DNA of 64,000 nucleotides from Leptospira perolatii (GCF_002811875.1 NZ_NPDZ01000002.1:248001-312000); one strand, 5' to 3'; shown: positions 45,322-54,228, counted from the first letter of the stretch. The notes: generated by a model not told the origin, from the sequence alone. A program made the numbers and translations.

Positions 45322-46053
45322 CTACGGAATCGGTAACTCATTATACATGAAGAATTGCCCTAAATGATCTGCAAGGGTTTGCCTAGAGTCGTTCAGATGC
45401 AGTTCTATCGCAATCTTTAGAGCTTCTCTAATGGATTTATTTACTCCCTTTAACCCCGCTTTTGCGGCGACATCTAAAGCCGGGTTAAACTTGAGCAATT
45501 CTCGCGGCTTTTCTAATAATATCTGTAGGATCTGCTCCAAGGTCTTCTGAAACAGGAGAGAAACCTCCTCGTCAGAAAGCTGGGCCAATGTTTCCTCTAA
45601 AAGCGCAAAGTTAACGCATTTCTCATATAGTTCATCCTTGATTTGCAGTAGAAAAGCTGGAGAATGAGTTTCAGCGGATTCATCCTTTTGTAAGTTACTT
45701 TTGATCAAGGAATAGAAGTAGCTAACCGTAGGAGCTACTCTTTGCCTAGGCAAATTTGAAACGAACGAATTTAGAAAAATCTTAATCAGTTTGCGAGAAT
45801 GATTAAGATGTTCGAGTACGTCCTCTCTTCTTGAGCCTGCTTTTTCCGCAATCGACTCTCTTTTGTAAAAAGGGATCGCCAAGTCAGAGATAAACCGATT
45901 CAATAATTCATCGGAAGCCAAAAGGAATACTTCGCTTAACTGATTTTTTCCATAGGATGAATCCTCCTTTTGAACTGCTGCATGCAATTCGATGATCTTA
46001 TTTTGTAACGCACCAGATATGGGGATTGTGAGGCAAGGTTCCTTCTTATCCAT
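45322..46053 (-). CDS. conserved-looking helical protein of unknown function in the lux-like operon
   Basis: 243 residues, predicted mostly helical, soluble, no signal peptide, no motif that I recognise. It overlaps the LuxC-like gene by 8 bp and precedes the AraC gene by 5 bp, so it is tightly coupled to them. A partner or modulator role for the acyl reductase is possible but unproven. Confidence 0.65.
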   Translation of the reverse strand: MDKKEPCLTIPISGALQNKIIELHAAVQKEDSSYGKNQLSEVFLLASDELLNRFISDLAIPFYKRESIAEKAGSRREDVLEHLNHSRKLIKIFLNSFVSNLPRQRVAPTVSYFYSLIKSNLQKDESAETHSPAFLLQIKDELYEKCVNFALLEETLAQLSDEEVSLLFQKTLEQILQILLEKPRELLKFNPALDVAAKAGLKGVNKSIREALKIAIELHLNDSRQTLADHLGQFFMYNELPIP

Positions 46054-47713
46054 TCTTCCAATCCACTAACTCAGACAATACCATCATTCCATCGTGGCTC
46101 ATGCCTGCATAGGCACGTCCACTTTGTCCAAGAGGAACCACATTGCTTACGCCCCTAGCTGCTATGGAATCACGAAGTTCGGGAAGTAGTGACTCCGGAG
46201 AAATGCTGACAGTTGAGACTCCGTGGTGCAAATAAGTTAAAATATCTTTCGGATTTTTTAGTTTTCTGATTACGAATAGTCTGCACATAGGATGCTGAGA
46301 GATTTTGAATTCGTCTTCCATGACTACCACGGCTGATTGAAACTTTCCAGATTTGTAATTCTCTTTCCAATCTCCGTTAATTACTCTTTTTAACCTCTTG
46401 ATATCTCCTGCCATGCCTTGCTTTAGGTAGTTCGGAGAATTGCGATCGAATTCTTTCAATGCCTCATGTAGTCCTTTTGCTAGTCGTTCCACCTGGGCGT
46501 CGCTGCCGTCCGTGTAGATGATCTGGCTAGCGATGCATGCCTTTTGATTTGCGATTAGAGCGTCTCCCAGTAGTTTCACGACAATAGAATTTAGTTCTCC
46601 GGTAGTTGTTCCTTCCAAAGAATCTTTTCCAACGAAGCTTACCGCGTATCTAGGGTTAAAGGTCAGGACTTTCGTGAATAAAGCCCGACTTTTCACAGAA
46701 AGAACAGAGTCAGGGGCTCCCCAGACCACAATTCTGTCAAAGGAGTTGGGCGCAAAGAAGCGATCCTCTACGGTTTTGTCTCCGCCAGGCCAGTACACAA
46801 TAGATAAAGATTTTGTAATGGGATGATCCGGACAGGCAAAGAAGGCAGCAAGGCTTAGTAGAGCTCCCGGGGTAGTTGCTCCATAAGGAGATTTGATCAC
46901 TGCAGGCGACTTGGTCATGATCGCTCGGACCGCGGAGAAAAACGGAATATGAGGAGAATTCCCTGCGGTGATATGAAGTTGGCGTGTCGGCATTGCCTTC
47001 AGTTTAGGTGTACTAGGACTCCATGCAGAATCGTTATCTCCGCAGTACTCAGATGCAAAAAGATTCGCTGTTTCAGGAAAAGGTTCTGCTTCCGGTAAAT
47101 CTTGCCAATCGTCCAGGAACGAACTTCCTGGAATGGACCAAGCGGAAAGATCCGAATTTACGTTCAGCTCGATTTGGTGGTGATCTAGCAATGAGTGAAT
47201 TAGAGAAAATGAAGTGTTATGCCAAATATCCGGTAGTTCAGAAGTCAATAAAGTAGTTCTACGAATTGTATCCACGAATTCTTCGTTTTCGATAAACCAG
47301 GCTTGCAACGCCGAAAAATAATCTAGGATATCCCGAAAAGATAAGGAGTAGATCCCATCAACTAACGATTGTATATCGGATTCGATTAAATCCGCAGGAT
47401 CAAAAGATCCGATAAGAGAATAGACATATTTTCCGGTTTTTTCCATGTTTTGGCGATCGATAATGGCTTCCTTTAATACATGAGTTTCTCCGACCTTGAC
47501 ATAGGTTGCGTCGAAATCGGATACTCCACGGAAGGAATCCTTTCTTGCGAACGCTTCCTCGATTTCATTCTTAGAAATCGAATTCGGGAGTAGTAGCCTT
47601 CCTTTGACCAGACTAGGAATTCGTATTATATTTTCATTTAATTCCATTAATTGGTTTTGCTTGCAGTATTCGGATGTTTTGTTTGTTGAGTTTGAAGAAA
47701 TTGCGTTGTTCAT
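46046..47713 (-). CDS. LuxC-family acyl-CoA/acyl-protein reductase
   Basis: The 555-residue protein resembles LuxC, an aldehyde-dehydrogenase-like enzyme that reduces activated fatty acids to aldehydes with NADPH. Visible are the ITAGNSPHIPFFSAVRAIM region, SPYGATTPGALLSLA, WGAPDSVLSVK and the catalytic cysteine in NQKACIASQ (Cys393). A LuxE-like gene sits 26 bp upstream, so substrate may be handed over as acyl-enzyme. A second LuxC homologue is at 62712. No luciferase (LuxAB) is seen, so the aldehyde serves another end. Confidence 0.82.
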   Translation of the reverse strand: MNNAISSNSTNKTSEYCKQNQLMELNENIIRIPSLVKGRLLLPNSISKNEIEEAFARKDSFRGVSDFDATYVKVGETHVLKEAIIDRQNMEKTGKYVYSLIGSFDPADLIESDIQSLVDGIYSLSFRDILDYFSALQAWFIENEEFVDTIRRTTLLTSELPDIWHNTSFSLIHSLLDHHQIELNVNSDLSAWSIPGSSFLDDWQDLPEAEPFPETANLFASEYCGDNDSAWSPSTPKLKAMPTRQLHITAGNSPHIPFFSAVRAIMTKSPAVIKSPYGATTPGALLSLAAFFACPDHPITKSLSIVYWPGGDKTVEDRFFAPNSFDRIVVWGAPDSVLSVKSRALFTKVLTFNPRYAVSFVGKDSLEGTTTGELNSIVVKLLGDALIANQKACIASQIIYTDGSDAQVERLAKGLHEALKEFDRNSPNYLKQGMAGDIKRLKRVINGDWKENYKSGKFQSAVVVMEDEFKISQHPMCRLFVIRKLKNPKDILTYLHHGVSTVSISPESLLPELRDSIAARGVSNVVPLGQSGRAYAGMSHDGMMVLSELVDWKNG

Positions 47714-47739
47714 ACTTATTTCCTTATATAATTAATAAT

Positions 47740-49257
47740 TTAAGCGTTCACCTTTGCCATGATTCCGCCGCAGCCTTTCACTTCTTTTCCAGGACTCCTT
47801 TCTATTTCTGAGATAAATTTACCTGTCAATCCGCAAGTGCAGTTACCATCGATCAGTCTAACATTGTCGCCCGTGATTAAAAATCCTGGATAAGAAAATG
47901 CGAACGGATCGATAACTCCGAATGTGCCGCATAAATCGCTTCCTTCCATCGGATTCAGATCTGGATCGAGTATCACCGGTTCTAAATATGGAGGAACATG
48001 ATAATGACCTTGTGTGCAGAGTGACATTACGCATTGCATCTCTGTCATCGAGTAGCCTTCGGTAATTTTGTTGGAAGGAACTCCAAATGTTTTTGTCAGA
48101 AGCCCGACAAGCTTCTCGCGAGGTATTCTTTCTCCGTCAAAATTCTTCCATCCTCCCCCATAGGTAATCATGCTGTCAGAAGTAAGCTTTAAGGATTCTC
48201 CCTTGCTTTCCAATATATTGCAAAATTCTAATAGAAGGTAAGGAGTTCCAAAGAGTGAAATTCCTTTTCCGATTTGAATCGACCTTTTTAGGAACTGCAG
48301 AATACGATCGTAGTTGAGATTTTTTTCGGTGACGGTCGTCCTTAGAAATTCAGCCACCAATTTTTTTTCGGATTCGTCTTTAGGGCCTCTGATAATGCTC
48401 CGAACTGCCGATGGGGACATTTTCTTTTCATATAGAAAGTACGCCTCGTCGCATAGTTTTGCAATTTCTTGCCCTACGAGCTGAATTCCCTGGTTTCCTC
48501 CGGAAAAGTTTAAGAAAAATCCGTGTTTCCCGCGAAATGCAAATTTCCGTAACGCTTTTGAGAAAGAATCAGCCCCGAGTATTTTTGCTATAGCTAAGAG
48601 TAGAATATACTTCCATTTTGGAATCAGTTTTCTGTCTCTTAGGGTATGCAACACGTTTAACAGAGGTAAGCTGAGAAAGATTTCCCAGGTTGTAAGATCC
48701 CTGGGGACAAAGGACATGTTCCCGGAAGTTCCTGAGCTAAAAACGAGAACGATCCCTGCTTGAGATAACTTTTCCAACCATTCGTCTATATCGGAGATTG
48801 AATCGTAGGAGTTCCTTTCGGATCCTAATTCGAAAGTTGAAATATTAGAGATCCATTCAGTCATTCCGATGAAATCCTTGGAATCCAACAGCCTACTCGG
48901 GTAGGATTTGAAAATTTCATCCGGAATCATGAGCTCGGATTTGATTTGCTCTAGGGTAATCTCGTCGGCTGCAATTCCGGCTCTTTCGCAGACTTTCCTG
49001 TAAGCCGGAATTCTGCAGAAGTATCTCCTGTGATTGATTTTGGCCGCTTTTTCTTTAAGGCTCTTTACGTGAGCTTCTTCTATTACTTGTCCGCTAGACC
49101 AGGCGAGAGTTAGGTTTTTCAGTTCTTCGTACAAACCTAATAAATCGTTATCCAGCTTTTGTGAATCGATCTTATCAAAATCGACCGGATCGGTCTCACT
49201 TTCTATGAATTTAGAACCCCTAATTTCTGTTAGTCGATTGCCTTCGTAGAGTCGCAT
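47740..49257 (-). CDS. LuxE-like acyl-protein synthetase / adenylate-forming enzyme
   Basis: 505 residues with an adenylation motif FSSGTSGNMSFVPRD (~residues 174-188), ITEGYSMTEMQ further on and a C-terminal CTCGLTGKFISEIERSPG, all typical of LuxE/phenylacetate-CoA-ligase-like enzymes. It would activate a carboxylic acid with ATP and pass it on to the LuxC-like enzyme encoded next. The start ATG at 49257 is preceded by AGGAGG. It opens the minus-strand operon 49257-43757. Confidence 0.8.
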   Translation of the reverse strand: MRLYEGNRLTEIRGSKFIESETDPVDFDKIDSQKLDNDLLGLYEELKNLTLAWSSGQVIEEAHVKSLKEKAAKINHRRYFCRIPAYRKVCERAGIAADEITLEQIKSELMIPDEIFKSYPSRLLDSKDFIGMTEWISNISTFELGSERNSYDSISDIDEWLEKLSQAGIVLVFSSGTSGNMSFVPRDLTTWEIFLSLPLLNVLHTLRDRKLIPKWKYILLLAIAKILGADSFSKALRKFAFRGKHGFFLNFSGGNQGIQLVGQEIAKLCDEAYFLYEKKMSPSAVRSIIRGPKDESEKKLVAEFLRTTVTEKNLNYDRILQFLKRSIQIGKGISLFGTPYLLLEFCNILESKGESLKLTSDSMITYGGGWKNFDGERIPREKLVGLLTKTFGVPSNKITEGYSMTEMQCVMSLCTQGHYHVPPYLEPVILDPDLNPMEGSDLCGTFGVIDPFAFSYPGFLITGDNVRLIDGNCTCGLTGKFISEIERSPGKEVKGCGGIMAKVNA

Positions 49258-49355
49258 TTTTCCTCCTCAAAAAACTGAGGCAGATTTAATCGGAAAAATG
49301 ACGAAGCCTCGACCTATTTTATAAAACCAGATGCCTGAGTTTATAAAGGAGTGCC

Positions 49356-49391
49356 CAGTTTTCCCTCCATGATTCTCTAACTGGAAAACTG
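49356..49391. promoter_or_regulatory. inverted repeat upstream of the LuxE-like gene
   Basis: CAGTTTTCC (49356-49364) and GGAAAACTG (49383-49391) are perfect 9-bp arms, 18 bp apart, about 100 bp before the LuxE-like start and just past the end of the DUF1772 gene. They could be a terminator for DUF1772 or an operator; unresolved. Confidence 0.35.
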
Positions 49392-49414
49392 AACGACCAA
49401 AGCGCCAAAAACCC

Positions 49415-49876
49415 TTACTTATTGGTTAGGAAATGACTCGAAAAGAGCGAAATTACCAATCCAAATGCAATAATACTTCTGACCCAATGCCAAATATACC
49501 ATCTCGAAACCAAATTTTCCCAGGAACCAGGCGAAACAGAATTGGAAATCACAGCCTGATTGATTGGAATATGGACCGTAATTGTAATGATTGCGATTGC
49601 GGAAAATAAAAAAAGCGGTAGATACGCTAGGAAGACTGAACCAGACGCTTTTCGAAAGTGAATCATGGAAAAATATGAGATCCCAAGCAGTAGAATCCCC
49701 AGTTGAGGGAGCATTATTTTTCCCATTCTTGTCAGTAATTCTCCGAAAATGCGCACGGCCTCTGTTTCCGGCCCAATTGTTCGGACATAGGGAAGATCTA
49801 CACAAGCGATAGATAAGCAAGCACCTGCATAAATCCCGGAAATACCAAGAGTGATCTGGTAGAGAAACAAATTCAT
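49415..49876 (-). CDS. DUF1772-type (anthrone-oxygenase-like) membrane protein
   Basis: 153 residues with four helices; GISGIYAGACLSIACVDLP at the N-terminus and SPGSWENLVSRWYIWHWVRS near the end match DUF1772 proteins. Some members of this family resemble anthrone oxygenases. The ATG follows AGGAG. Two tandem operator-like repeats (49891-49933) cover its promoter. It is co-oriented with the LuxE/LuxC genes and divergent from the AfsA-like gene. Confidence 0.75.
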   Translation of the reverse strand: MNLFLYQITLGISGIYAGACLSIACVDLPYVRTIGPETEAVRIFGELLTRMGKIMLPQLGILLLGISYFSMIHFRKASGSVFLAYLPLFLFSAIAIITITVHIPINQAVISNSVSPGSWENLVSRWYIWHWVRSIIAFGLVISLFSSHFLTNK

Positions 49877-49890
49877 AGTAGACTCCTTTT

Positions 49891-49933
49891 ATTACTTGAT
49901 TGGACAAGTAAATTACTTGTTTAGTCAAGTAAT
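49891..49933. promoter_or_regulatory. tandem TetR-type operator pair
   Basis: Two inverted repeats with the same half-site TTACTTG/CAAGTAA and 6-bp spacers lie side by side: 49892-49911 (spacer ATTGGA) and 49912-49933 (ATTACTTG, spacer TTTAGT, CAAGTAAT). They lie 15-57 bp before the DUF1772 start. No TetR gene that would fit is close by. Confidence 0.7.
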
Positions 49934-50377
49934 TTTTGTTCTGCTGCTCTTTTGAAAGATCGGAAGTTTTTACTCTGCCTTTAAACCGAAATTAAAACCA
50001 GAATAGAAGTGTTATCTGATCATTGTTCGAATAATCTGCGATCAGTTCAATTTCTATGATAACCAATCTAGGGAAAATTATTTTCGGATAACTATCATAA
50101 TAAAAAAGAATCGAAAGTTCTTTGGTTAACGGATTGGTATAATAACAAAGAATTGATTCTTCTTTCGACAAACACCCGTTAATCATTACAAATTCGAAAT
50201 ATTATAATATGTACAAACAATAAATATACAGTGGTTAGGCGGAAATGAGGTTCGGAATTAAAAAAATAATTGACCAAAAAATTAACTTAAGTTAATAATG
50301 GCGCCCAAGTCAAAAAGAAAACGTTATTGGGTGAATGAAACGAGCGTAACGGATTAAATGAAAAGGATGGAACAACA
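49934..50377 (+). promoter_or_regulatory. AT-rich control region before the biosynthetic cluster
   Basis: About 440 bp without a credible gene. It has several AT-rich palindromes, including ATATTATAATAT near 50198, and a promoter just before the cluster (see the site at 50270-50299). The AfsA-like gene has AAAAGGATGG as ribosome site. Confidence 0.45.
50270..50299 (+). promoter_or_regulatory. promoter with overlapping 16-bp palindrome for the cluster
   Basis: TTGACC (50270-50275) and AATAAT (50294-50299) are an 18-bp-spaced sigma70-like pair. The perfect palindrome ATTAACTTAAGTTAAT (50281-50296) covers the spacer and part of the -10, as a repressor operator would. Confidence 0.6.
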
Positions 50378-50941
50378 ATGTCAATCACGGAGAATAAGAA
50401 TTATTCGGATATAGAAGATTCAGTTAAAGATGATCCTGAGCTAGATGCATTCGATCGTCGTCTGGTTCATAAATATTATGATGAAAATGTACTCCTTGCT
50501 GGAGTCGAGCGTTTGCCTGAAGTAGAGGGCGTGGAAAGATTTCTTGCGACCATTCGGGTGAATATTAACCACAATTTCTTTTTTGAGCATCCTAGAAACC
50601 ATGTTCCGGGATTGTACATTATAGAAGCGGGGCGTCAGTCCGGCTTAGCAGTAGCTCACAAGTATTTCGGTGTATCTTACGGAAGCGAATTCGTAATGAA
50701 TCAATTGAGTGTTGATTTCTTTAAATTTGCAAATATCTGGCAGCCTCTTCAAATTGAGTTAGAAGCAAAGGATGTCGTTTATCGAAAAGATCAATTCGTG
50801 AGCTTCAATCTCCATGGAACCTTTAACCAAAATTCGCAACTCGTCGCAAAGATGTCAGGCATCTTGATGGTCGTGGGTAAAAACGTAATGGAAAAGCTAG
50901 AGCGTTCTTTCGCTAAGCTGGAACCAGGCGTAAATGCGTAA
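50378..50941 (+). CDS. AfsA-type hotdog-fold protein
   Basis: 187 residues, one hotdog domain of the A-factor biosynthesis (AfsA, PF03756) kind. The diagnostic motif HPRNHVPGLYIIEAGRQSG is at residues 71-89, including HVPG and EA-RQ. In Streptomyces AfsA joins an acyl-ACP/CoA beta-ketoacyl chain to DHAP for gamma-butyrolactone signals; those proteins have two hotdog repeats (about 300 residues), here there is one. It opens the cluster and is followed after 14 bp by a desaturase-like gene. It may handle an acyl-thioester in the pathway; production of a butyrolactone is not shown. Confidence 0.8.
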   Translation: MSITENKNYSDIEDSVKDDPELDAFDRRLVHKYYDENVLLAGVERLPEVEGVERFLATIRVNINHNFFFEHPRNHVPGLYIIEAGRQSGLAVAHKYFGVSYGSEFVMNQLSVDFFKFANIWQPLQIELEAKDVVYRKDQFVSFNLHGTFNQNSQLVAKMSGILMVVGKNVMEKLERSFAKLEPGVNA

Positions 50942-50955
50942 AAGGATATTTGAAA

Positions 50956-51753
50956 ATGAGTGCTTCACAAAAACAATTCGGAATCGTACGTCATAGGGCG
51001 GATTTACGCCCACTGTTTCTGGTATTTACCGTAGGAACATTACAATTTATCGCATATCTATTTTGCGATACTGTTGAATCCGCGATCTACTCTGCTTTGG
51101 CCTTGTATTTTCCTCTAGCAATGGTAGGGCCAGTCAGCCACAATCACGCCCATTACTCTATATTCAGGGTCAAACTCTTGAATAAAATATTCGAGATATG
51201 GATGTACTTAGAGTCAGGCCAAATGGCTAGTAAGTTTAGGCTTCATCATAATTTCGGTCACCATCCGTTTTATACGGATCCAAAGAAGGATACTTCTACT
51301 TGGGTTCGTTCTGACGGTTCTACTATGAATAGGTTCGAGTACATCTTCTGGTATTTTGTAACCTATACCTATCGCGTGATTCAAATCGGAAAGTCGCATA
51401 AAGTGCTGTTAAAGCAATTTTATTGGCAGCAGCTTTTTGCAACGATCGTTATCGGTGCGTTGGTCTACTATAACCCGATCAATGCGCTGATCGTTTACCT
51501 TTTGCCTATGCTCTTTTCTTGGTTATTGTTTATTAACTTTACCTACGATAACCATGTTGATTTGCATTCAAAGGATGATTATGAGGCTTCAATGACAAAT
51601 ACCAGTCGTTTGATCAACTTCATAATCTTTAACAACGGTTACCACTTGGCTCACCATATCAAGCAAGGCCTACATTGGTCAGAACTTCCGGAATTTCATA
51701 AATCGATTGAGCATAAGATTCCGGTAGAGCTGAGACCGCAGATTGTTAAGTGA
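50956..51753 (+). CDS. membrane fatty-acid desaturase/hydroxylase-like protein
   Basis: ATG 50956 is preceded by AAAGGA; the frame extends to TTG 50950. The 265-residue membrane protein has the three histidine boxes of diiron desaturases/hydroxylases: HNHAH (62-66), HHNFGHH (97-103) and HLAHH (230-234). Four or so helices surround them. It would introduce a double bond or hydroxyl into an alkyl chain, which fits a lipid-like portion in the product. Confidence 0.85.
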   Translation: MSASQKQFGIVRHRADLRPLFLVFTVGTLQFIAYLFCDTVESAIYSALALYFPLAMVGPVSHNHAHYSIFRVKLLNKIFEIWMYLESGQMASKFRLHHNFGHHPFYTDPKKDTSTWVRSDGSTMNRFEYIFWYFVTYTYRVIQIGKSHKVLLKQFYWQQLFATIVIGALVYYNPINALIVYLLPMLFSWLLFINFTYDNHVDLHSKDDYEASMTNTSRLINFIIFNNGYHLAHHIKQGLHWSELPEFHKSIEHKIPVELRPQIVK

Positions 51754-51774
51754 ACTCGATAGAGAAAATAAATT

Positions 51775-53136
51775 ATGAATCAGAAATCAATAGCCGTTAT
51801 CGGCGGTGGTATATCTGGAATTGCCACTGCCTATTATCTTCAACAAAGAGGCTTTCAAGTAGAAGTTCTTGAAAGCGAATCCCAAATCGGTGGTCGTATG
51901 GCCACCGCGAATTTGAGAGGAAGGAATATCGCGTTAGGCGGGAAAAACATCGGACGAAAATATTCCTTGTTTAGGGAATTTACTCAGTCGATGGGAGACA
52001 ATCCATTCGAATATTTCGGATTAAATTCATCGAGAGTTCGAAATGGAAAGATCATAACCTTTGACGAGAAAAAACGTTATAAAGGTATGTGGCAGTTCCT
52101 CAAATCGTGTTCGTTAAAAGATCTGATCAGATTGATCCCGATGATGCGTGCAGTAAAATCAAATCGTTCAAAGGAAGGATACCTAGGCGGAAATTTTTTT
52201 AACGATTTGCAGAAGAAATATCCGAACGGAAAGCTTTCTTCGATATTTAGCAAAGAACTTTGCCAGCAATTCATTCGGCCGGTTACAGTTCGGATGAACG
52301 GAGCCGAACCTAGTGAAGCATTTATCGGAAATTTTGGAAGCAATCTTAGTATTACTTTCGATACTTACGAGCAGCTGACCAATGGACTAGGACCCTTATT
52401 TGAACAATTCGAAAGTGGAGTTCCGGTTCGATCCAATTGCAAAGTAAAGTCAATCCTCCTTCATAAGAAAAAGGTGGTCGGAGTTAAGGTAGAGGAGAAT
52501 AAAAAGAGCCAAGATCTTTATTATGACTATGTAATACTTTCGACCCCTGCTTCTGTTTCTATGGAGCTGGTCTCTCCGCACTTTCCTGAGTTGGAAATCA
52601 CACTGGGTCAGGTTCGCTACTTCCCGGTGGCAGTAGTAGTCGCTGAATATGAGAAGCCTGTTTTTACAAAAGAAGTAAGGGCGCTCGTATTCCCTGAAAC
52701 AAAAGCTTTGAGTAATGCTGGAGTCTATGGAGTTAACGACCGACACATTGTTCGGTACACTTTCAGTGGCGCGGTTGCCCGTGAATTATTGTCAAAAAAT
52801 CCTAAAATAGAGGACCTCGTGAACCTCGGGGAATCTACTCTTTCCGAGTTTATCCCAATCTCGGAAAATCCTCGGATAGCATATACGGGAAAAATAATGA
52901 AGCTCGGGCTTTGTGCCTATGCGCAGAATTACGAAAACTTCAGCAAGAGTCTCGCGTCACAACTGGAAAAAGTCGAAGGGCTGGATTTGACTGGGGATTA
53001 TATCCGAGGGGCTGCAATTGAAGGTTGCTTTCAGGCGGCGAAGGAATGTGCGAACCGGGTAGCGAGTAAATTGCAAGACCAGGGCACTGTTGAATCAGCA
53101 ACAAGGGAGCTTGCCGACGCTCTAGTCAAAGGCTAA
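51775..53136 (+). CDS. FAD-dependent amine-oxidase/protoporphyrinogen-oxidase-like protein
   Basis: 453 residues. IAVIGGGISGIATAYYLQQR at ~5-24 is the FAD-binding GxGxxG, followed by EVLESESQIGGRM, typical of the monoamine oxidase/phytoene desaturase superfamily. The C-terminal DYIRGAAIEGCFQAAKECAN is the second FAD contact. It lies 21 bp after the desaturase gene. It may oxidise an amine or desaturate a chain; the substrate cannot be told. Confidence 0.8.
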   Translation: MNQKSIAVIGGGISGIATAYYLQQRGFQVEVLESESQIGGRMATANLRGRNIALGGKNIGRKYSLFREFTQSMGDNPFEYFGLNSSRVRNGKIITFDEKKRYKGMWQFLKSCSLKDLIRLIPMMRAVKSNRSKEGYLGGNFFNDLQKKYPNGKLSSIFSKELCQQFIRPVTVRMNGAEPSEAFIGNFGSNLSITFDTYEQLTNGLGPLFEQFESGVPVRSNCKVKSILLHKKKVVGVKVEENKKSQDLYYDYVILSTPASVSMELVSPHFPELEITLGQVRYFPVAVVVAEYEKPVFTKEVRALVFPETKALSNAGVYGVNDRHIVRYTFSGAVARELLSKNPKIEDLVNLGESTLSEFIPISENPRIAYTGKIMKLGLCAYAQNYENFSKSLASQLEKVEGLDLTGDYIRGAAIEGCFQAAKECANRVASKLQDQGTVESATRELADALVKG

Positions 53137-53163
53137 AGAGGTTTGCATATAAAGCTAGTTCGC

Positions 53164-54051
53164 ATGAGTACTATTTCAGGAAAATCTAAAATACGGCCGA
53201 GCTTCTTTAAGTTCCGAGATATTAATCTCGCGTATTATGAGATTTCGGCAAAGCGGAAAGCGAAAAAGGACCCAGTTCTCTTTTTTCATGCGAACGGCTA
53301 TACCGCAATGACCTACTTTCCATTGTTCCAGAATCTGACTGAAGCCGGATATCCGGTGTACGCTCTCGATTTTATGGGTCACGGTAATTCGGATTCAACA
53401 TATGAATTTCGTGACTGGTATTTTTTTAGAGATCAGATTCTTGCATTCTTGGATCATTTGAGTTTTCCCTCTGCGTTAGGAGCAGGCCATTCAATTGGAG
53501 GGGCGTCACTATTGATGGCTGCCTCTGGAGATTCCGGCGGTCGGTTGAAAAAATTGGCCGTATTGGATCCCACTGTTCTAACGCCTTTTCTTTCGCAGTT
53601 CTTACATTTCTATCCGAACCCCTTAGCGAGGTTGGCTGATAAGAGGAGATCTGTTTTTAAGAATCTGGAGATTGTGAAAAGAAGCTTTAGAATGATGTCT
53701 GGTTACAAGCGCTGGAATGAGGATAGCTTTGACTTATATCTCAAGACGGCATTTAGAAAAAGGGAAGATGGACAATTCGAGCTTTGCCTATCTCCCGACC
53801 TGGAAGCAAAGATATTTAGAAGTCTTAAGCCCGGACACTGGGAAAGTTACAGAAAAGTAAAGAATCCGATGCTCATTTTATCCGCGAGCAAATCGGATGT
53901 CACTCCTCCTGCGGCTTGTAGAAAACTTTTAAAATTCAATCGGCTTTCCAAGTCGTTTAAACACGACGACGGATCGCACTTTTTTCCGATGGAGGATCCG
54001 CAATGGTCCTCGTCGCATATGATTCACTTTTTCGATAATATAAGCAACTAA
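53164..54051 (+). CDS. alpha/beta hydrolase
   Basis: The fold's key elements are visible: FFHANGYTAMTYFP (oxyanion region), LDFMGHGNSD, the nucleophile GHSIGG (Ser110 from ATG 53164), the acid in SASKSDVTPP and the His in HDDGSHFFP. ATG 53164 is preferred but has no strong ribosome site; TTG 53143 with AGAGG directly before it is an alternative. A hydrolase or thioesterase role in the cluster is likely. Confidence 0.8.
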   Translation: MSTISGKSKIRPSFFKFRDINLAYYEISAKRKAKKDPVLFFHANGYTAMTYFPLFQNLTEAGYPVYALDFMGHGNSDSTYEFRDWYFFRDQILAFLDHLSFPSALGAGHSIGGASLLMAASGDSGGRLKKLAVLDPTVLTPFLSQFLHFYPNPLARLADKRRSVFKNLEIVKRSFRMMSGYKRWNEDSFDLYLKTAFRKREDGQFELCLSPDLEAKIFRSLKPGHWESYRKVKNPMLILSASKSDVTPPAACRKLLKFNRLSKSFKHDDGSHFFPMEDPQWSSSHMIHFFDNISN

Positions 54052-54228
54052 GGAGGGATGAAATAAATAAATCTGAAATAGGATAAATAAATTTATTGCA
54101 CCTAATTGATGTTATTTGAAGAAATTGCAATTTAATAAAAAGCTATAGTTATATAGTAGGACGGATGTAGTGTTCGATAAGCACGTTAGATACAGCTCTC
54201 TAGAAATCATTTCTGAAAAGGAATTTCT
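54052..54228 (+). promoter_or_regulatory. internal AT-rich gap with possible operator
   Basis: 177 bp between the hydrolase and HpaB-like genes, A/T-rich, with the palindrome AGAAATCATTTCT (54202-54214) just before AAAAGGA and the ATG 54229. It may carry an internal promoter for the second half of the cluster. Confidence 0.35.

Noticed and set aside
46046..49257. Bacterial luciferase operon
   Set aside because: LuxC- and LuxE-like genes are present but no LuxA, LuxB or LuxD; bioluminescence is not supported.
49891..49933. Gamma-butyrolactone receptor (ArpA-type) operator
   Set aside because: The half-sites TTACTTG/CAAGTAA do not match the ARE-type consensus as I remember it (ACATAC/GTATGT), so only a generic TetR-type operator is claimed.
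49992..50186. 64-codon minus-strand ORF in the control region of the cluster
   Set aside because: AT-rich, no ribosome site, no features; overlaps regulatory palindromes.
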